Assembly: GCA_977006965.1 (NCBI GenBank)
Contig: OZ345371.1
Location: 2,170,001 to 2,234,000, forward strand
Direction of reading: 5' to 3'
DNA length: 64,000 bases
Origin: Phymatolithon calcareum
Taxonomy: Eukaryota; Rhodophyta; Florideophyceae; Hapalidiales
In this document: positions 51,313-62,410 of the stretch, in pieces
Layout of the letters: each line of letters starts with the position of its first letter
Position numbering within the stretch: the first letter of the stretch is position 1
Notes under the pieces: generated by a model
Seen by the model: the letters and a program-made list of their open reading frames with translations, nothing else
What the model was told of the DNA's origin: nothing
Databases searched by the model: none
Translations under genes and position numbers: made by a program

Positions 51313-53487
51313 ATGGACGTAACCATTCACTCGTTCGACGCCGCCCTCTTTCACCTGCAATCCACGCTTCCGAGTTGCGCCTTCGTGGCAATTGATCTTG
51401 AGTTTACCGGTCTCGGTGCAGAACGTCCGTCTCACCTTGACACGCCGTCGCAGCGCTACACCGTTGCGAAAGAAGTCTCCTTGACCTACCCGCCGATCCA
51501 ATGTGGTCTCTCTCTTTTCCGCCGCGCCCCAACCGATTCAAATACTCCTGCATGCGACGACGACTCGACGTGGGAAGTGATTCCGTTCAATTTTCAACTC
51601 TGCCCGCAAGCTGTTTACCGTACTCCCCATGCCAAGTACCCGATCCGCGACCGCGTGCTACACTTCCAAGCGTCCAGCATTGACTTTTTAGTGACGCATG
51701 GGTTTGACTTCCAGCATTGTTTCGCAAACGGAATTTCCTGGCTGCGCAAAGAAGATGAGGCGTCCGTACGTGCGGAACTACTCGCATCATTCTCGGCTCC
51801 TTCGAAACGGGAACCGGGGAAGCTGAAGAAAATTTATGCCGAACCTGCAGACCGTGCCGTAATGGAGAAGCTTCGCCTGGAGGTGGAGAAATGGCTCAAA
51901 GAGTGTGGCTCGAAACCGGGCTCAAAGAAAACGCTACTAATGTCTCAATACAAAACAGGCAAGAACCTTCTTTTCAATGTCATTGAGCGAAATTTTCCAT
52001 CCGTCTTCCTCGCCTTCAACCTTAACGGACGCTCCGTCGGCATGCCGCCCTACATCCGCCTCGAAGTAATGACCTCCCCAACCGAAGCGCAGCAAAAAAT
52101 GGACGCGATTCGCGAACGCGAATACACCGCCAAGTTCGAGCGACGCATGCGCGATGCCGCAGGTTTCCGTCTCGTCATTGACGCGCTCGTCGCCGCACGT
52201 AAACCTCTGGTGGTTCATCATGGCCTCTTGGACATTTCGAAACTGCTTGCGAATTTCATCGCCCCGCTTCCACCCTCCCTTTCCGAATTCAAGCATGCAT
52301 TAACAGAGGTATTTCCAACCATATGGGACACACGCGTAATGCTGGCAGATGCGGCACGCACCCGTCCCTGGCTCGCGGCGCTACTCAACTCCGAGCAAGG
52401 GCGCACTCTGAGTGGACTTTTGGCGGCGTTGCGTGCACCGATACGCGCCAATGAGGTGCCGAGCGTCTCAGTAAGGCTTTACAATGCCGACGAGAACCGC
52501 GATGTCGTGCGTGTGCGCGGACAGTGGGCCGATTTTGGACGATACACAGGCCCGGATGCCGGGAAATTCGCGCACGAGGCGGGATTCGATGCGCTGGAGA
52601 CGGGTCGGACGTTTTTGTATCTGCTCGGGCTTGCTACGGGAAATGTGTGCAAAGTTGAGGATGTCAAACGGGCGGAGACGGAGAATGAAAGTTTGAAACG
52701 GTTGGTCAACCGTATCTATCTGGGATCTTGTGGAGGGTATCTTGACATCGATCTTGCGGCACGGGCGACGGAGGGGGTGTCGGAGGAGGCTGTTGAGGAT
52801 GCGCGGAATGAATGGATTTCACGTGAGGATGTGCTTGTCATTTCAGGCGTCGCCGATGAGAAGGAAGGGGATTTGATTGTGAAGAGAGATATCCCACATT
52901 CAACGTATTACAAATTGGCGGAGCAGATCGTAAAGAATGCGGAAACAGCGTATCACCACAAATTAAGCACCGTCATGGCACTTGAAAGTGGATCGTTCAT
53001 TCTCATTCCGCGCGTGAAAACGGAGAAGATTCAGAAGCAGAGCAGTGCACCCGATACGAATACAGAAGCACCGTCGGCCTCCGTAGCAGAGGCCGAAGTC
53101 GAGAAAGTGTTGACAGCGAAAGCGGATCGTGACGCGGTTTCCGATCAGGCAAAACCGGACAGTGTTGTTGCAAACGGTGCAGGCAATGGTGTGGAAACTG
53201 TGCGAAAAGAGGAAGTTTCATCTGGGGTGAATATCACGCTCGAGACGGGTGTGGACGATGTTACAATGGTGGAAATACCACCTGAGGAAGCCACGAATAA
53301 TGCGAACGCAGTCCCAGATGTAACAGGGCATGCAGACGCTGCGGCGCCGATCACGGCGGATGGGGAACGGGTCAAGCGCGACATCGCGGCGATACGTCGA
53401 AAGGTGGAGGAACTTGGACTTACCGTGGAGACATATGGAGAAGCGCTGCTGAAGCCGAGGCCGAAGAGAATGCGCTACACTTGTTAA
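51313..53487 (+). CDS. PARN: Poly(A)-specific ribonuclease (PARN-type deadenylase)
   Basis: The ATG at 51,313 (MDVTIHSFDAALFHLQ) gives 724 residues in one exon; an upstream in-frame start is not needed. The DEDD exonuclease signature is complete: FVAIDLEFTGL puts Asp and Glu at residues 28 and 30, the same spacing as in human PARN. VVHHGLLDISKL places the third acid at about 307, and HEAGFDAL the general-base His and last Asp at about 421 and 426. The intervening LSEFKHALTEVFPTIWDTRVM and the FRLVID segment also follow the family. The R3H-like insert region (about 180-270, with KKTLLMSQYKTGKNLLFNVIE) is present. The C-terminal 250 residues are poorly conserved and acidic (repeats of Val/Glu/Ala). 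The enzyme removes poly(A) tails 3' to 5' from mRNA and matures small nucleolar and telomerase RNAs in nucleus and cytoplasm. Confidence 0.93.
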   Translation: MDVTIHSFDAALFHLQSTLPSCAFVAIDLEFTGLGAERPSHLDTPSQRYTVAKEVSLTYPPIQCGLSLFRRAPTDSNTPACDDDSTWEVIPFNFQLCPQAVYRTPHAKYPIRDRVLHFQASSIDFLVTHGFDFQHCFANGISWLRKEDEASVRAELLASFSAPSKREPGKLKKIYAEPADRAVMEKLRLEVEKWLKECGSKPGSKKTLLMSQYKTGKNLLFNVIERNFPSVFLAFNLNGRSVGMPPYIRLEVMTSPTEAQQKMDAIREREYTAKFERRMRDAAGFRLVIDALVAARKPLVVHHGLLDISKLLANFIAPLPPSLSEFKHALTEVFPTIWDTRVMLADAARTRPWLAALLNSEQGRTLSGLLAALRAPIRANEVPSVSVRLYNADENRDVVRVRGQWADFGRYTGPDAGKFAHEAGFDALETGRTFLYLLGLATGNVCKVEDVKRAETENESLKRLVNRIYLGSCGGYLDIDLAARATEGVSEEAVEDARNEWISREDVLVISGVADEKEGDLIVKRDIPHSTYYKLAEQIVKNAETAYHHKLSTVMALESGSFILIPRVKTEKIQKQSSAPDTNTEAPSASVAEAEVEKVLTAKADRDAVSDQAKPDSVVANGAGNGVETVRKEEVSSGVNITLETGVDDVTMVEIPPEEATNNANAVPDVTGHADAAAPITADGERVKRDIAAIRRKVEELGLTVETYGEALLKPRPKRMRYTC

Positions 53488-54757
53488 CTTTCGCATAGGT
53501 TGCGAAGCGGGAATAAGGGATGGGGATTGTGTGTAGGGCGAATGGAGGGGAGTGTAAGGGAGGTTGGCGGGTGTGGGGGATTTGACTGATGAGGAAAGAG
53601 GAAGTCGAGCCAATGCTCACTACTATTTATTGTTGACTAATGTTTCGGAAATGTTCTTGTTAAACCAACTTTGTGTTTGCTGTTGGTGCTCCTCTGCGGT
53701 GATAAAAGCTAACAGTTACTAACTTTCCGTTGCGATGAAATTAAAAATTGTCAAGCTCGATAGTTGCAATGGTGTACATCAGTGTGTTACTATCTCTTCA
53801 TTCGCAAGCAAGCCATTTACAGCTGGTCTTCGTCATTACCGGTGTGCGCAAGGGTCACTCATGCGGAGAGAATGCTTCAGTATTGCTGAAGATCAAAGAG
53901 CGACGCCGAAATTCGGCAGAATTCATGTCATTCCATTCGTGGACACGCAGTTTGTTGGCATGAGGTCAACCTAATGGGTTAAGGGATCAGTTGAAGAACT
54001 TAAAAATATTCCGACCTGTAAATATTTCTTGGGCTTCATTCATTGCTTGGGATGTAGTAAGCAAGTTTCGTGTATTCAGCGCGCTCAAAGTTGACCATGA
54101 GAGAGGTCTGGACGTTTTGCAGCACTAATTTTGCTCTCCGTTTGGCTTTGCAGCTCGCGTAGTCTCACAGTATGAAGACGGAACACGAGCGGACAATGAC
54201 GACTACTCTCGACGAGGCATGTTTTCACAGGTGCTTGCTGTCGCGATATGCAATCACACACACACACACCTCCGAGAGCAGTGGTCAGCAGTGTGCCTAC
54301 CACCGTTTAGATGCTTCCGCGTTATCTCAGCATCAGGAAATTCCCGTCCCGCAGTCGCGGTCTGAGATGCAGACATGCGATAAATTCAATGCAGTTACCA
54401 CTGGCGAAAGCAGCGGGACATATTCATAGGTGTCACTGCACCATTGTCCAATCGCTGGTGTCGGTGTCTTAAAGTGGCGGTAGCGGCTACCCAGTGGACA
54501 ACTTGTACGTCTAAGCGGCAATCAACGCATCCATTACTGACTCCCTGCCGCATCCGTGAGGTCCAAGTTTGTGCATCCGTTGCAGAGTCTCCTGTTGTGT
54601 TTAGAGCCGCTGCCTTCATCTCCGCTTATTGCGCTTCTCCACCTCACTTAAGTTTGTTGATATCGTCTGCAGCGCCAGACCAGCAGTACCCTCCCAGTTG
54701 TTGTGTGTCAGCAGCAACTGGAGTTGCAGCGCATCTGTGCGAAGCAGGGCGGTCGGC
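53488..54757. other. Intergenic, no supported gene
   Basis: A (CA)n run at about 54,248-54,262. Short frames at 53,735-53,974 overlap in two phases and are not convincing. Confidence 0.4.
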
Positions 54758-56035
54758 ATGGAACATGCAAAGAAGAGAAAGCGTGAAGCCATGGAACGCT
54801 TGCCGACAGGACCCAATCGAACGAAAGCACTCGTGGCATCAATGAGAAGAGAGGACATGTTTTGCGACGGTACGATTTCCGTTAATGGTAACTTGTTTCA
54901 AGTTCATCGTGTAATAGTTGCTCATCTCTGTCCATTCTTCTTCAAGGCATTTGCCGGCGCCTTCTCCGAAGCCGGCGATCGCAAAGTGGTGGTTGGCGCA
55001 ACCACGGCGGATGCAATGTCCGTTGTGTTGGACTTTGCCTACGGAGTCGACGTGCATCCCGCTGTTGACAATTGTGGTGAGCTTGCATCTGATGTTCTTG
55101 CTTTGGCGCATCGATTTGAAATTGGTGAACTGGTGAAAATTGCCGGAGCTGCTGCTGCAGAGTCTGTGACGGTTGAGAATTGCGTTCGATTGTTCAGCCA
55201 GCTGAAACTGTTCAATTGCAAAGATGAAACCGATAGGATGTTCATGTTTATATTGAAGAACTTTCAAAAGGTAGCTGAACACTGTGAGGAATTCACCACT
55301 TTGACTGTTGGAGAACTTGAAAACATTTTCTCATCACAGGAATTGATCGCTTCTGAAATGGCAAAGTACAATGGGATTATGAGGTGGAGAAAACACGACG
55401 AGGAATCGAGGAAATCCTGTTTGTCCATCCTTCTATCTCATGTGCGATTCGAGGTGCTGGACCTTGCCGATACTGAGAATATTCTTAACGACATTGCATT
55501 TTTTCCATTACCGGTTCTGTCCAAGTTTCTCTCGAAGAATTTTCTCAAAGGCGTTTCTATGACAGGTGTTTGCGTTCCAGACTGCCATTATCGCGTCGAT
55601 CGTGATACACCAGGCACAGTTTTTGCACTACCACTTGGAAATCTGAGGCGTGACTTCATGCACAAGCAGAATATTCCATTCTTCTTCAACTGCAGACATT
55701 GGCTGCTGTCTGCACGTGTCGCATTGTCCTTGCCCAATTTGCATCTTAAGCTCAAATTTGAACATAGACATTCGGCATTATTCCCGTCTCTCAGCTTGGG
55801 TGAAGATTTAAATCTGCACTATGTTGCAGTCGTCACGAAACTCATGACGGAAAAGAAGGAGCCTATGCATCCCACGCGATTCAATAATCTGTCGTTGAAT
55901 CAGAATGCACGCATTCTACAGGTGCATGAGTTCAAGGCACCATGGACGTTGGATGAATTTGATGATGAAGTTCGGGGCAACCTCACATTGCTCATTGATT
56001 TGAGAATCAAGGAGAAATTCGTATTTCTAAGATGA
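54758..56035 (+). CDS. BTB-BACK domain protein
   Basis: Starting at the ATG at 54,758 (MEHAKKRKREAMERL), the frame encodes 425 residues without an intron. After a basic lead, residues about 34-130 form a BTB/POZ fold: DGTISVNGNLFQVHRVIVAHLCPFFFKAF, then VVLDFAYGVD and LALAHRFEIGELVKIA. Residues about 140-245 follow the BACK pattern (SVTVENCVRLFSQLKLFNCKDETDRMFMFILKNFQKVAEH, LENIFSSQELIA, MRWRKHDEESRKS). The C-terminal 170 residues are a separate folded domain of unknown type with no Kelch repeats. Proteins of this class are usually substrate adaptors of cullin-3 ubiquitin ligases; the C-terminal domain would choose the substrate. The role here is inferred from the domains. Confidence 0.85.
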   Translation: MEHAKKRKREAMERLPTGPNRTKALVASMRREDMFCDGTISVNGNLFQVHRVIVAHLCPFFFKAFAGAFSEAGDRKVVVGATTADAMSVVLDFAYGVDVHPAVDNCGELASDVLALAHRFEIGELVKIAGAAAAESVTVENCVRLFSQLKLFNCKDETDRMFMFILKNFQKVAEHCEEFTTLTVGELENIFSSQELIASEMAKYNGIMRWRKHDEESRKSCLSILLSHVRFEVLDLADTENILNDIAFFPLPVLSKFLSKNFLKGVSMTGVCVPDCHYRVDRDTPGTVFALPLGNLRRDFMHKQNIPFFFNCRHWLLSARVALSLPNLHLKLKFEHRHSALFPSLSLGEDLNLHYVAVVTKLMTEKKEPMHPTRFNNLSLNQNARILQVHEFKAPWTLDEFDDEVRGNLTLLIDLRIKEKFVFLR

Positions 56036-56977
56036 AACTCAAGGGCCCGTCTTGTGCTTGCCAATGTACCTTGATGCGACCCCTGTCCATCAAAATCGCT
56101 ATCGCGTACAAGGAGACATGCGTCTCAACAGATACTCCTTTTACTGTGTGAATGAAGTGGTCGCACCAACTTCTGTAGCGCGCTACATTAGTTGCCGTAC
56201 TGCTAGCTGTAAACTTTCACTCTGTTATTTCTGATTCTGACGAATACCTGGGCCGTGCGGCCCGGTATGGCAAGGAAAGAGACGCGTATGGGGCGTGCGC
56301 AAGCATTTCGAAAGCGAACGACAAAGCGCGCGTAAAGCAATGGCGCGAACGCTACGGCACTCACATTAATTAAACGTTGGAAAATCTACTCCGGCGCCCA
56401 ACGAATGGGATAATCAAGTCGCCCCAAGAGAAACTGAGTTCGAACGCCTTACGAGAGCATTCCATGATTCTGCTGATTGGAAGAGAAGCGCTACACGCTT
56501 CCTGCTTAAGACACAAGCCGCATCGGAGGGCGCAGCGTTGGTGGCAGCTGGATGGAACATACAGGTCAACAAATTTGGCACAGACACCTTAGCTTGCCGT
56601 CAGCAAGGCCCTCTGGCGTGCATTGAACATAAGATACTGCATATTTGAAGCTTACCAATGCATCAGCACGGGACTGAAGAAGGTTTGGAGTGCAAAAAAG
56701 GACCACATTTACTGGCCAACAAAAGCTCACCTGCGATCGATATGGACAATAACTTTCCACTATCCCAAGTCAATCGCCACGCACTGATGAGCGAGGGGTT
56801 CACTACATGCTAATTCCGCGTTGCGCAGATGACCGCAAGTAGCCCATATCGAGCGTTTGGAGCTTGGCACATCAAAAATCGGGAGCTTCCGGGGCGCTCA
56901 CTGCCTGACCCCTCAAAATGCCCTTTCCTCTTCCTTCATTCATTCCGCCTAGTATGTGTCGTTCTCGAAAAAAAAAC
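56036..56977. other. Intergenic with one decayed frame
   Basis: Around 56,240-56,370 a short plus-strand stretch (LGRAARYGKERDAYGACASISKAND) looks like a gene remnant. No feature otherwise. Confidence 0.3.
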
Positions 56978-58255
56978 TCAATCCCTCACAGCAGGAGATA
57001 TTAATCTCCCGCTCGAAGAATCGTTACCAAACGCCAAACCACTCCGTTCCGCGCATCCGGCAAGCAGAACATGTGGCGCCAGCAAGTTGCACACAACATC
57101 CTTCGGCAGTTGTGAAAACAAGTTACCCTTACGTGCCGCACACATGAGCACAACCTCCGTGCGATACCACGCCTCGTTATGCCGACCGCTCGCAATTGCG
57201 GCCATCATTGCAGTACAAGCATCCGCGGGATGCACATCAAGTCTTCCCACCCATATTCGTCGATATGTCTGCCAATCGCGGAATAGTTTCCAATACACCA
57301 CATTCTTACTCGGTGCACGTGCTCGAATTTTCGTCCCCATATCCGCCACTTCGTAACTATCCGACGGCGCACTGAGTGTTGCGTCCACATCCGCATCGTG
57401 CACGGCGAGCACGGTGCGCATATCCGACGGCGGCACATATGCCGCATATACATCCACTCGCCAAGGTGAGAGATAGCACATTCGACGAAGTGCTTCGATA
57501 TCACGCAACTGATCGGCACATGGTTGCTCGCCACGATCGAGCAGGGCGGATAATTGTGTCCATGTATTCGACTCCAATTCTGTCATCATTAAATCTAACC
57601 CTTCATCGGTCTCGTCTGCCACGAGCATGGCCAGAAAGTGCAGAATTCGGTTGTGCAATTCGGGCAGTGTGACGCTTCGAAGGAAGACGAAGAGATCCTC
57701 GGACATCACCAATGCTAGCACGTTTGCACATAGCAATCGATCACCGGACGCATCGTATTCACCAGCTTGTGCGACACGCCAGAGAAACTCGTTCGTGGAT
57801 ACACATACCGCACTTGTGGGATACAGGTTGAGACTGGCTAGCCCGCGCCCGTAGCGCATTACAGGTAGAAAGGCGCGTGCGTGCGCGGCAAGGGGACCCG
57901 GAGAGGTGATCACCTTTCCGTCCGATGTGGAGATGAGAACGTCGCCGGAACCGGGCGCAAAGAGATGGCGTACAGCGGTACGCGGCCGCGTGAAGAAACG
58001 ACCGGTGTTGGGAATCGCGCGGAGGGAGAGGAGCTCGGCGTCGGTGTAGACGCGCGCCCCGGGCGCCATGACGGCGGGGCGATTGTTTCGGCCGATCAGT
58101 AGGGATACGGTGTTGGACGGGAGACTGCTTGCTTCGGGAGAAGGATGAGGAGGGCAAGAGCGGAGTGCACACGCGGGAACTTCCCGACGAGGTAGATGAC
58201 GGAATTTGAGCCGGAAGAGTTTACTGTACTGTACTGCAGTGGTTGCGTTGCGCAT
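56978..58255 (-). CDS. Orphan protein with possible BTB-like N-terminal domain
   Basis: The full frame is 425 residues from ATG 58,255. The ATG at 58,069 (MAPGARVYTDAELLSLRAI) is more likely the true start, because the first 62 residues are low-quality and include TACTGTACTG repeats that look promoter-like. The remaining 363 residues begin with HLFAPGSGDVLISTSDGKVITSPGPLAAHARAFLPVM, whose strand-helix pattern resembles the start of a BTB domain. Helical repeats follow (LLCANVLALVMSEDLFVFLRSVTLPELHNRILHFLAML) and a Cys-containing C terminus (LAPHVLLAGCAERSGLAFG). No introns. The family is not certain. Confidence 0.65.
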   Translation of the reverse strand: MRNATTAVQYSKLFRLKFRHLPRREVPACALRSCPPHPSPEASSLPSNTVSLLIGRNNRPAVMAPGARVYTDAELLSLRAIPNTGRFFTRPRTAVRHLFAPGSGDVLISTSDGKVITSPGPLAAHARAFLPVMRYGRGLASLNLYPTSAVCVSTNEFLWRVAQAGEYDASGDRLLCANVLALVMSEDLFVFLRSVTLPELHNRILHFLAMLVADETDEGLDLMMTELESNTWTQLSALLDRGEQPCADQLRDIEALRRMCYLSPWRVDVYAAYVPPSDMRTVLAVHDADVDATLSAPSDSYEVADMGTKIRARAPSKNVVYWKLFRDWQTYRRIWVGRLDVHPADACTAMMAAIASGRHNEAWYRTEVVLMCAARKGNLFSQLPKDVVCNLLAPHVLLAGCAERSGLAFGNDSSSGRLISPAVRD

Positions 58256-60330
58256 GGATCTTTGGAATGGGAGATTCGAACGAAGGGGAGGGTGTCTGTT
58301 GTAACGACCTTATTTTATTCGTTTTTTAGGGTATGGCATCTTACGCATTGCTGCACGGCGCATGCATTACATTCGTAGAGGACAGATGTCCAACATAGGT
58401 TGACGGGATTGAAAGAGGAAATATCTCCATATGATGTGAAATATATGACATCGTATGGGAAACTGTCAGCTCAGTTGAGCTGAGGTAATGTGAAAAACGG
58501 GAAAACTTCTGAAATTACTTCACCTATTTTTTCAGAAAACTATGATAGCCATGCTGCCTGAGAAAAAATGGTGCTCCCAATGCTACCACAGTTCAATCTC
58601 GATAAGAACATCATGATGCTTGTTTTGGGCGTAATGTATCAGATATTCCTAAAACCTGTTGTACGGACATCCCAAATTGAGGCAACAATAATTTACTAGG
58701 TAATCATCAGACGGGTGCAGTACATTCCGGTAATTCTGTGGCAGGGGCAATATTATGATAAATCTTGGGTGTTCCTGAAATCAACACTTCCATGCTGGAA
58801 ACGAAAGATTTTCTTGGTGACACTACTCACGTTCATGGCCTTTGTGCTGGAAATAGTTGTTGAGAACACAATTCTCTCCCTACAGATGGCGATATAGCAA
58901 AGCCGAAGACATTAAAACAAAAATGGGAATCATCGGGAGTATGAGCAGGCTCTTGTAAAAAGTCAAAGTCCCTGTAAAGCTGCTTTATCTCACTTTGTTC
59001 CCCGTTTTTACTGCTGTAATGTTTCGGCAGGTAGGCACTTAATGGGCGATCTCTTTAATTTTTCATTGAAAACTTCCATCCAGACTGTGTAGAGGACTAG
59101 AGCATTTTGGAAAACACCTTCAAGCCGATTACGGAGCCATGGGCATGCTGTTGTACCAAATTTTAATTTTGAGTGATCAAGTCGAACACAGAATTATCAT
59201 ACAAGATACACGCCAGAAATGCAGAAATGAAAAATTTCTGCCCCCGTCGAAAGTTATCATAATTCGTCCTTGCCATGAACTGGCCAATTCTTACCAGTAA
59301 GTGCCAGTCTGAACAGTTTAGCAGAGTAGTGTCATCGAAGAGGGCCTACTGGCCCAGGAAGGTCCCACCGAAGGCGGGTGACAGTTTGACAAGTGGAAAC
59401 CACAATACGCCGCTGACCCACTCCCCTCAGCTCCACGACGAAATCACCCACGCCGAACTACTTCAACCTCCTGGGGACTGCACCGTTGAAATCAATGCCT
59501 TGGTGGTGAACTGTGCCAAATACACAGTCCGTCAACCTGCCTTTCGCCCCACACGACGCCCGCGCCCTCTGAAAATACACTGCCTGCTTGCAACGCCATG
59601 CAGTCGGAAATGCATGCCCCGCGCCTCCCTAGCGAAAATGCACCGTCTGCCTGTTCACCGCGCAGTGTCGCCCGCTGGAAAGACAAGTCCTGGCGGCGCC
59701 CTCTGTAAAATACACCGCCTGCATGCTCGAAATGCCATGCATTCGGAAATACATAACCTACCGCCGCCCTATCGGGCAATGGATGAACAAGACACATATC
59801 AACGAATGACAAGAAGTCCGTATACCTTGGAATGGAGATGAGCACTTTTCTCATCTTGCGATACTTCTCGGCAAAGGCGAGCGAAAGGAGGAGGCTTGCG
59901 AATAAACCACACTGACTTTTAAGACCGCATTTCAGTAGCTTTTAATCCGTTTCGAACTTCAGCGTCGAAGAAGAATTGATCATGTGAGTGATAAACTCCT
60001 TTAGAAATGCTATTAGTTGATAGTTTTAAGCCGAGGTTATATTTTGAAGTTCCTTGAAAACATTTTCTACGCTTTTGACTCACACGTTCTGGTCCATCAA
60101 ATTGTTTTAAATTCAGAATCTGAAAAGACTTCCACGCACGTCCAAAAAAAAAGTGAATTGTTCAAGTGGACTGAATGAATTGCTTGTTTTTGTTGGCCCA
60201 AGAATTCAAGCTCCAATTGCCGGAGAGTTTAATGCGATACATAATCTTTCTCGCGATTCCCGTGGTGTAAATCAGTGGTCAGTTTAGGGCATGAGGTACC
60301 ACTGACGCCGACATAATGTTGGAGTGGAAC
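58256..60330. other. Intergenic region with a GC-rich tandem repeat
   Basis: No host gene supported. 59,500-59,790 holds an imperfect tandem repeat; a symmetric TCAGCTCAGTTGAGCTGA lies near 58,468-58,485. The first 13 nt of the gene now starting at 62,403 lie just downstream, at 60,331-60,343. Confidence 0.4.
59500..59790. repeat. Diverged tandem repeat, unit about 60-65 bp
   Basis: Units share CCGC(G/C)CCTC...AAAATACAC(T/C)GCCTGC...GCCATGCA(G/T)TCGGAAAT.CAT. About four units with substitutions and small indels. The 188-codon open frame across it is probably a by-product of the repeat. Confidence 0.65.
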
Positions 60331-60343
60331 ATGTTCATCAAAC

Positions 60344-62410
60344 CAAAGCATTGGAAAAAATAATTGCTATTGTAATTATTTAAATTATTGTTCCAATAAT
60401 TTATTCCTGAGTCGCGCATATTTATTGTATTTATTGAGATCTTCGTGGTTACGACAATTATTTTATTTATTTGAAAGCATTATTTACTCGAGAACGCTCG
60501 ACTAAGTCTACGTTTCTGGGGGAGAATGACAGCATTTTGGCCCGACGATTATATTGTTTATTTGGGCCTGATGGTATTCTTGAACAGTAAAGTGACATGT
60601 TTGTCATCGATAGCACATGACGTGTCGGCTGCGGACTCCTCATTTAGGATTATGAAAACCATGGCAATCAACACAGTACAACGGGAACTGCGTACCAGGC
60701 GAGCACCGTTTGGTAGCACCCAAGATGCCGCGAGTTTTCGGTAAGCATGTTCGCGATGAGTTTTTCACACAGTCGGATCCCAACTCCGCTGTGTGGACTT
60801 GCAAATGTGGAACGCGACGGAAACATTCTGGACGGGGCTACACCAATTTTGTGAGTCACGTTCAATCCGAGCATCCAAGCGACTTAAACGTTTTATGCGC
60901 TGAGAAAGAGTCGAGCACAAATACCTTACGAGTTTCGAAACCTATCTCTCTGTTTTATCCTCGCAAAACGTTGCATGCCCACGGCTGGCTAGAGTTTATC
61001 GTCAAAGGCCTGCTGCCGTTTACTGTCGCCGAGAACCCTATTTACACTGCCGCTTGTCGATTTGATTCCATGAGCTACAAGACCGTCATGAAGTTCCTCG
61101 GTGGCCTCACGAAACACGTCGAATCGGAAATCTCACGTCGTCTTCCGTCGAACTTTGCTCTCGTTTTTGACGGTTGGACCGCTGATAATACTCACTATGT
61201 CGCGATATTCGCTACCTTTCCGGCTAATACGAAACACGGATACGAGAAGTTTTTGTTGGGGTTTTCTCCTTTCGAAGACGAAGAAGGACAGAGCGCGGCT
61301 AATCACTTCGAATATCTCAAGTTCGTACTAAGTGTGTTTGGAAAATCGCTATCAAATGTTGTTGCACTCATCGGCGACAACTGTTCGACGAACAAATTAC
61401 TGGCGGACTTATGTGGTGTACATTTTGTTGGTTGTGCGAGCCACTGTTTTAATTTGGCCATGAAGGACAGGATACGCGAACATCAACCCATTATTGAGAA
61501 CATCAGGGCAATCATGCATAAGCTATCGTACCCTATACCGGCCGCAAAACTCCGCAACTTTACGCACTTACGTGCCTACCGGAGCAATGTGACGCGATGG
61601 TCATCGACAGCACATATGCTCAAGCGCTACATGGCTATCAAGGAACTTCTACCCTTGCTGAATATTGACGAGATCGATGCTCTAACGTTAAGCACACGCC
61701 AAAACCGAAAAGTGGAGTCGCTATGCGAGGAGTTCTCTTCATTCGATTCAATTACCAAGGCTCTCCAAAATGATGACATATCGATGGCGGACGCCCGGGT
61801 ATTATTCGATACGGTGATAGAAGAGTTTCCAAAACTTTCTGTCCGCTTGGGCTCGATGGCGGCAATCATCCATCACCCTGAATTCGAGTCCGGAATTGTC
61901 AAAATTATGGAGAAACGCGTTTCTGCGATGTCACCGGCTGAGCTGTTTGCTACCGAGAAATTGAAGAGTGCTATCTGTGCTGTGCGTTTGACTGTTGATG
62001 AACGCTCACTATCGCTAGCCGAGCGCGCATTGAAGCGTCGCAAAAGCGTTCTTTCCTATGATTCTGAGTACATGGACTTGCGATTCATTGTACCGACGTC
62101 GAATATGTGCGAGAGGTTTTTCTCTATCGCTGGTTACGCGTTGGATGACAGAAGAAGAAGCGTTATTCCTGCAAATTTCGAGAAGCAGATGTTCCTTCAT
62201 GCTAACTCGGATGTGTGGGGAATCGAAGACGTCAATGCTATCGTGACAGAAAGCAGCTAGATGGATCCAATAATTGGGAATAACCAGTTATTTATTCCTC
62301 ACTGAACTTAAATACAATAATTTATTCCTTCTGCGCTCAACAGTCTTGATATTTATTCTCGACACTGCGCGAGAAAAGAATAAAAATAAATAAATAATTC
62401 CAATGCTCTG
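60344..62410 (+). mobile_element. Autonomous hAT transposon
   Basis: The ends CAAAGCATTGGAA and TTCCAATGCTCTG are 13-bp inverted repeats with one mismatch. They are flanked by an exact 8-bp duplication, CATCAAAC, at 60,336-60,343 and 62,411-62,418, as expected for hAT elements. It is 2,067 bp long with one transposase gene and AT-rich ends. Confidence 0.96.
60725..62260 (+). CDS. hAT transposase with BED zinc finger
   Basis: An intact 511-residue frame. An N-terminal BED finger (WTCKCGTRRKHSGRGYTNFVSHVQSEH; Cys 26 and 28, His 45 and 50) would bind the element ends. The catalytic core has FDGWTADNTHY with Asp 149, LIGDNCSTN with Asp 218, and CASHCFNLA (Cys 237/His 240), all typical of the hAT RNase H-like fold. 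The C-terminal hAT dimerisation region is seen in YMDLRFIVPTSNMCERFFSIAGYALDDRRR. No stop or frame shift interrupts it, so it may be active. It would also act on the deleted derivative nested in the MULE at 43.6 kb. Confidence 0.93.
   Translation: MPRVFGKHVRDEFFTQSDPNSAVWTCKCGTRRKHSGRGYTNFVSHVQSEHPSDLNVLCAEKESSTNTLRVSKPISLFYPRKTLHAHGWLEFIVKGLLPFTVAENPIYTAACRFDSMSYKTVMKFLGGLTKHVESEISRRLPSNFALVFDGWTADNTHYVAIFATFPANTKHGYEKFLLGFSPFEDEEGQSAANHFEYLKFVLSVFGKSLSNVVALIGDNCSTNKLLADLCGVHFVGCASHCFNLAMKDRIREHQPIIENIRAIMHKLSYPIPAAKLRNFTHLRAYRSNVTRWSSTAHMLKRYMAIKELLPLLNIDEIDALTLSTRQNRKVESLCEEFSSFDSITKALQNDDISMADARVLFDTVIEEFPKLSVRLGSMAAIIHHPEFESGIVKIMEKRVSAMSPAELFATEKLKSAICAVRLTVDERSLSLAERALKRRKSVLSYDSEYMDLRFIVPTSNMCERFFSIAGYALDDRRRSVIPANFEKQMFLHANSDVWGIEDVNAIVTESS

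Noticed and set aside
54444-54845. 133-codon frame before the BTB gene
   Set aside because: Overlaps the start of the BTB-BACK frame in another phase and has no domain.
59275-59841. 188-codon open frame
   Set aside because: Covers a tandem repeat; the peptide follows the repeat period.
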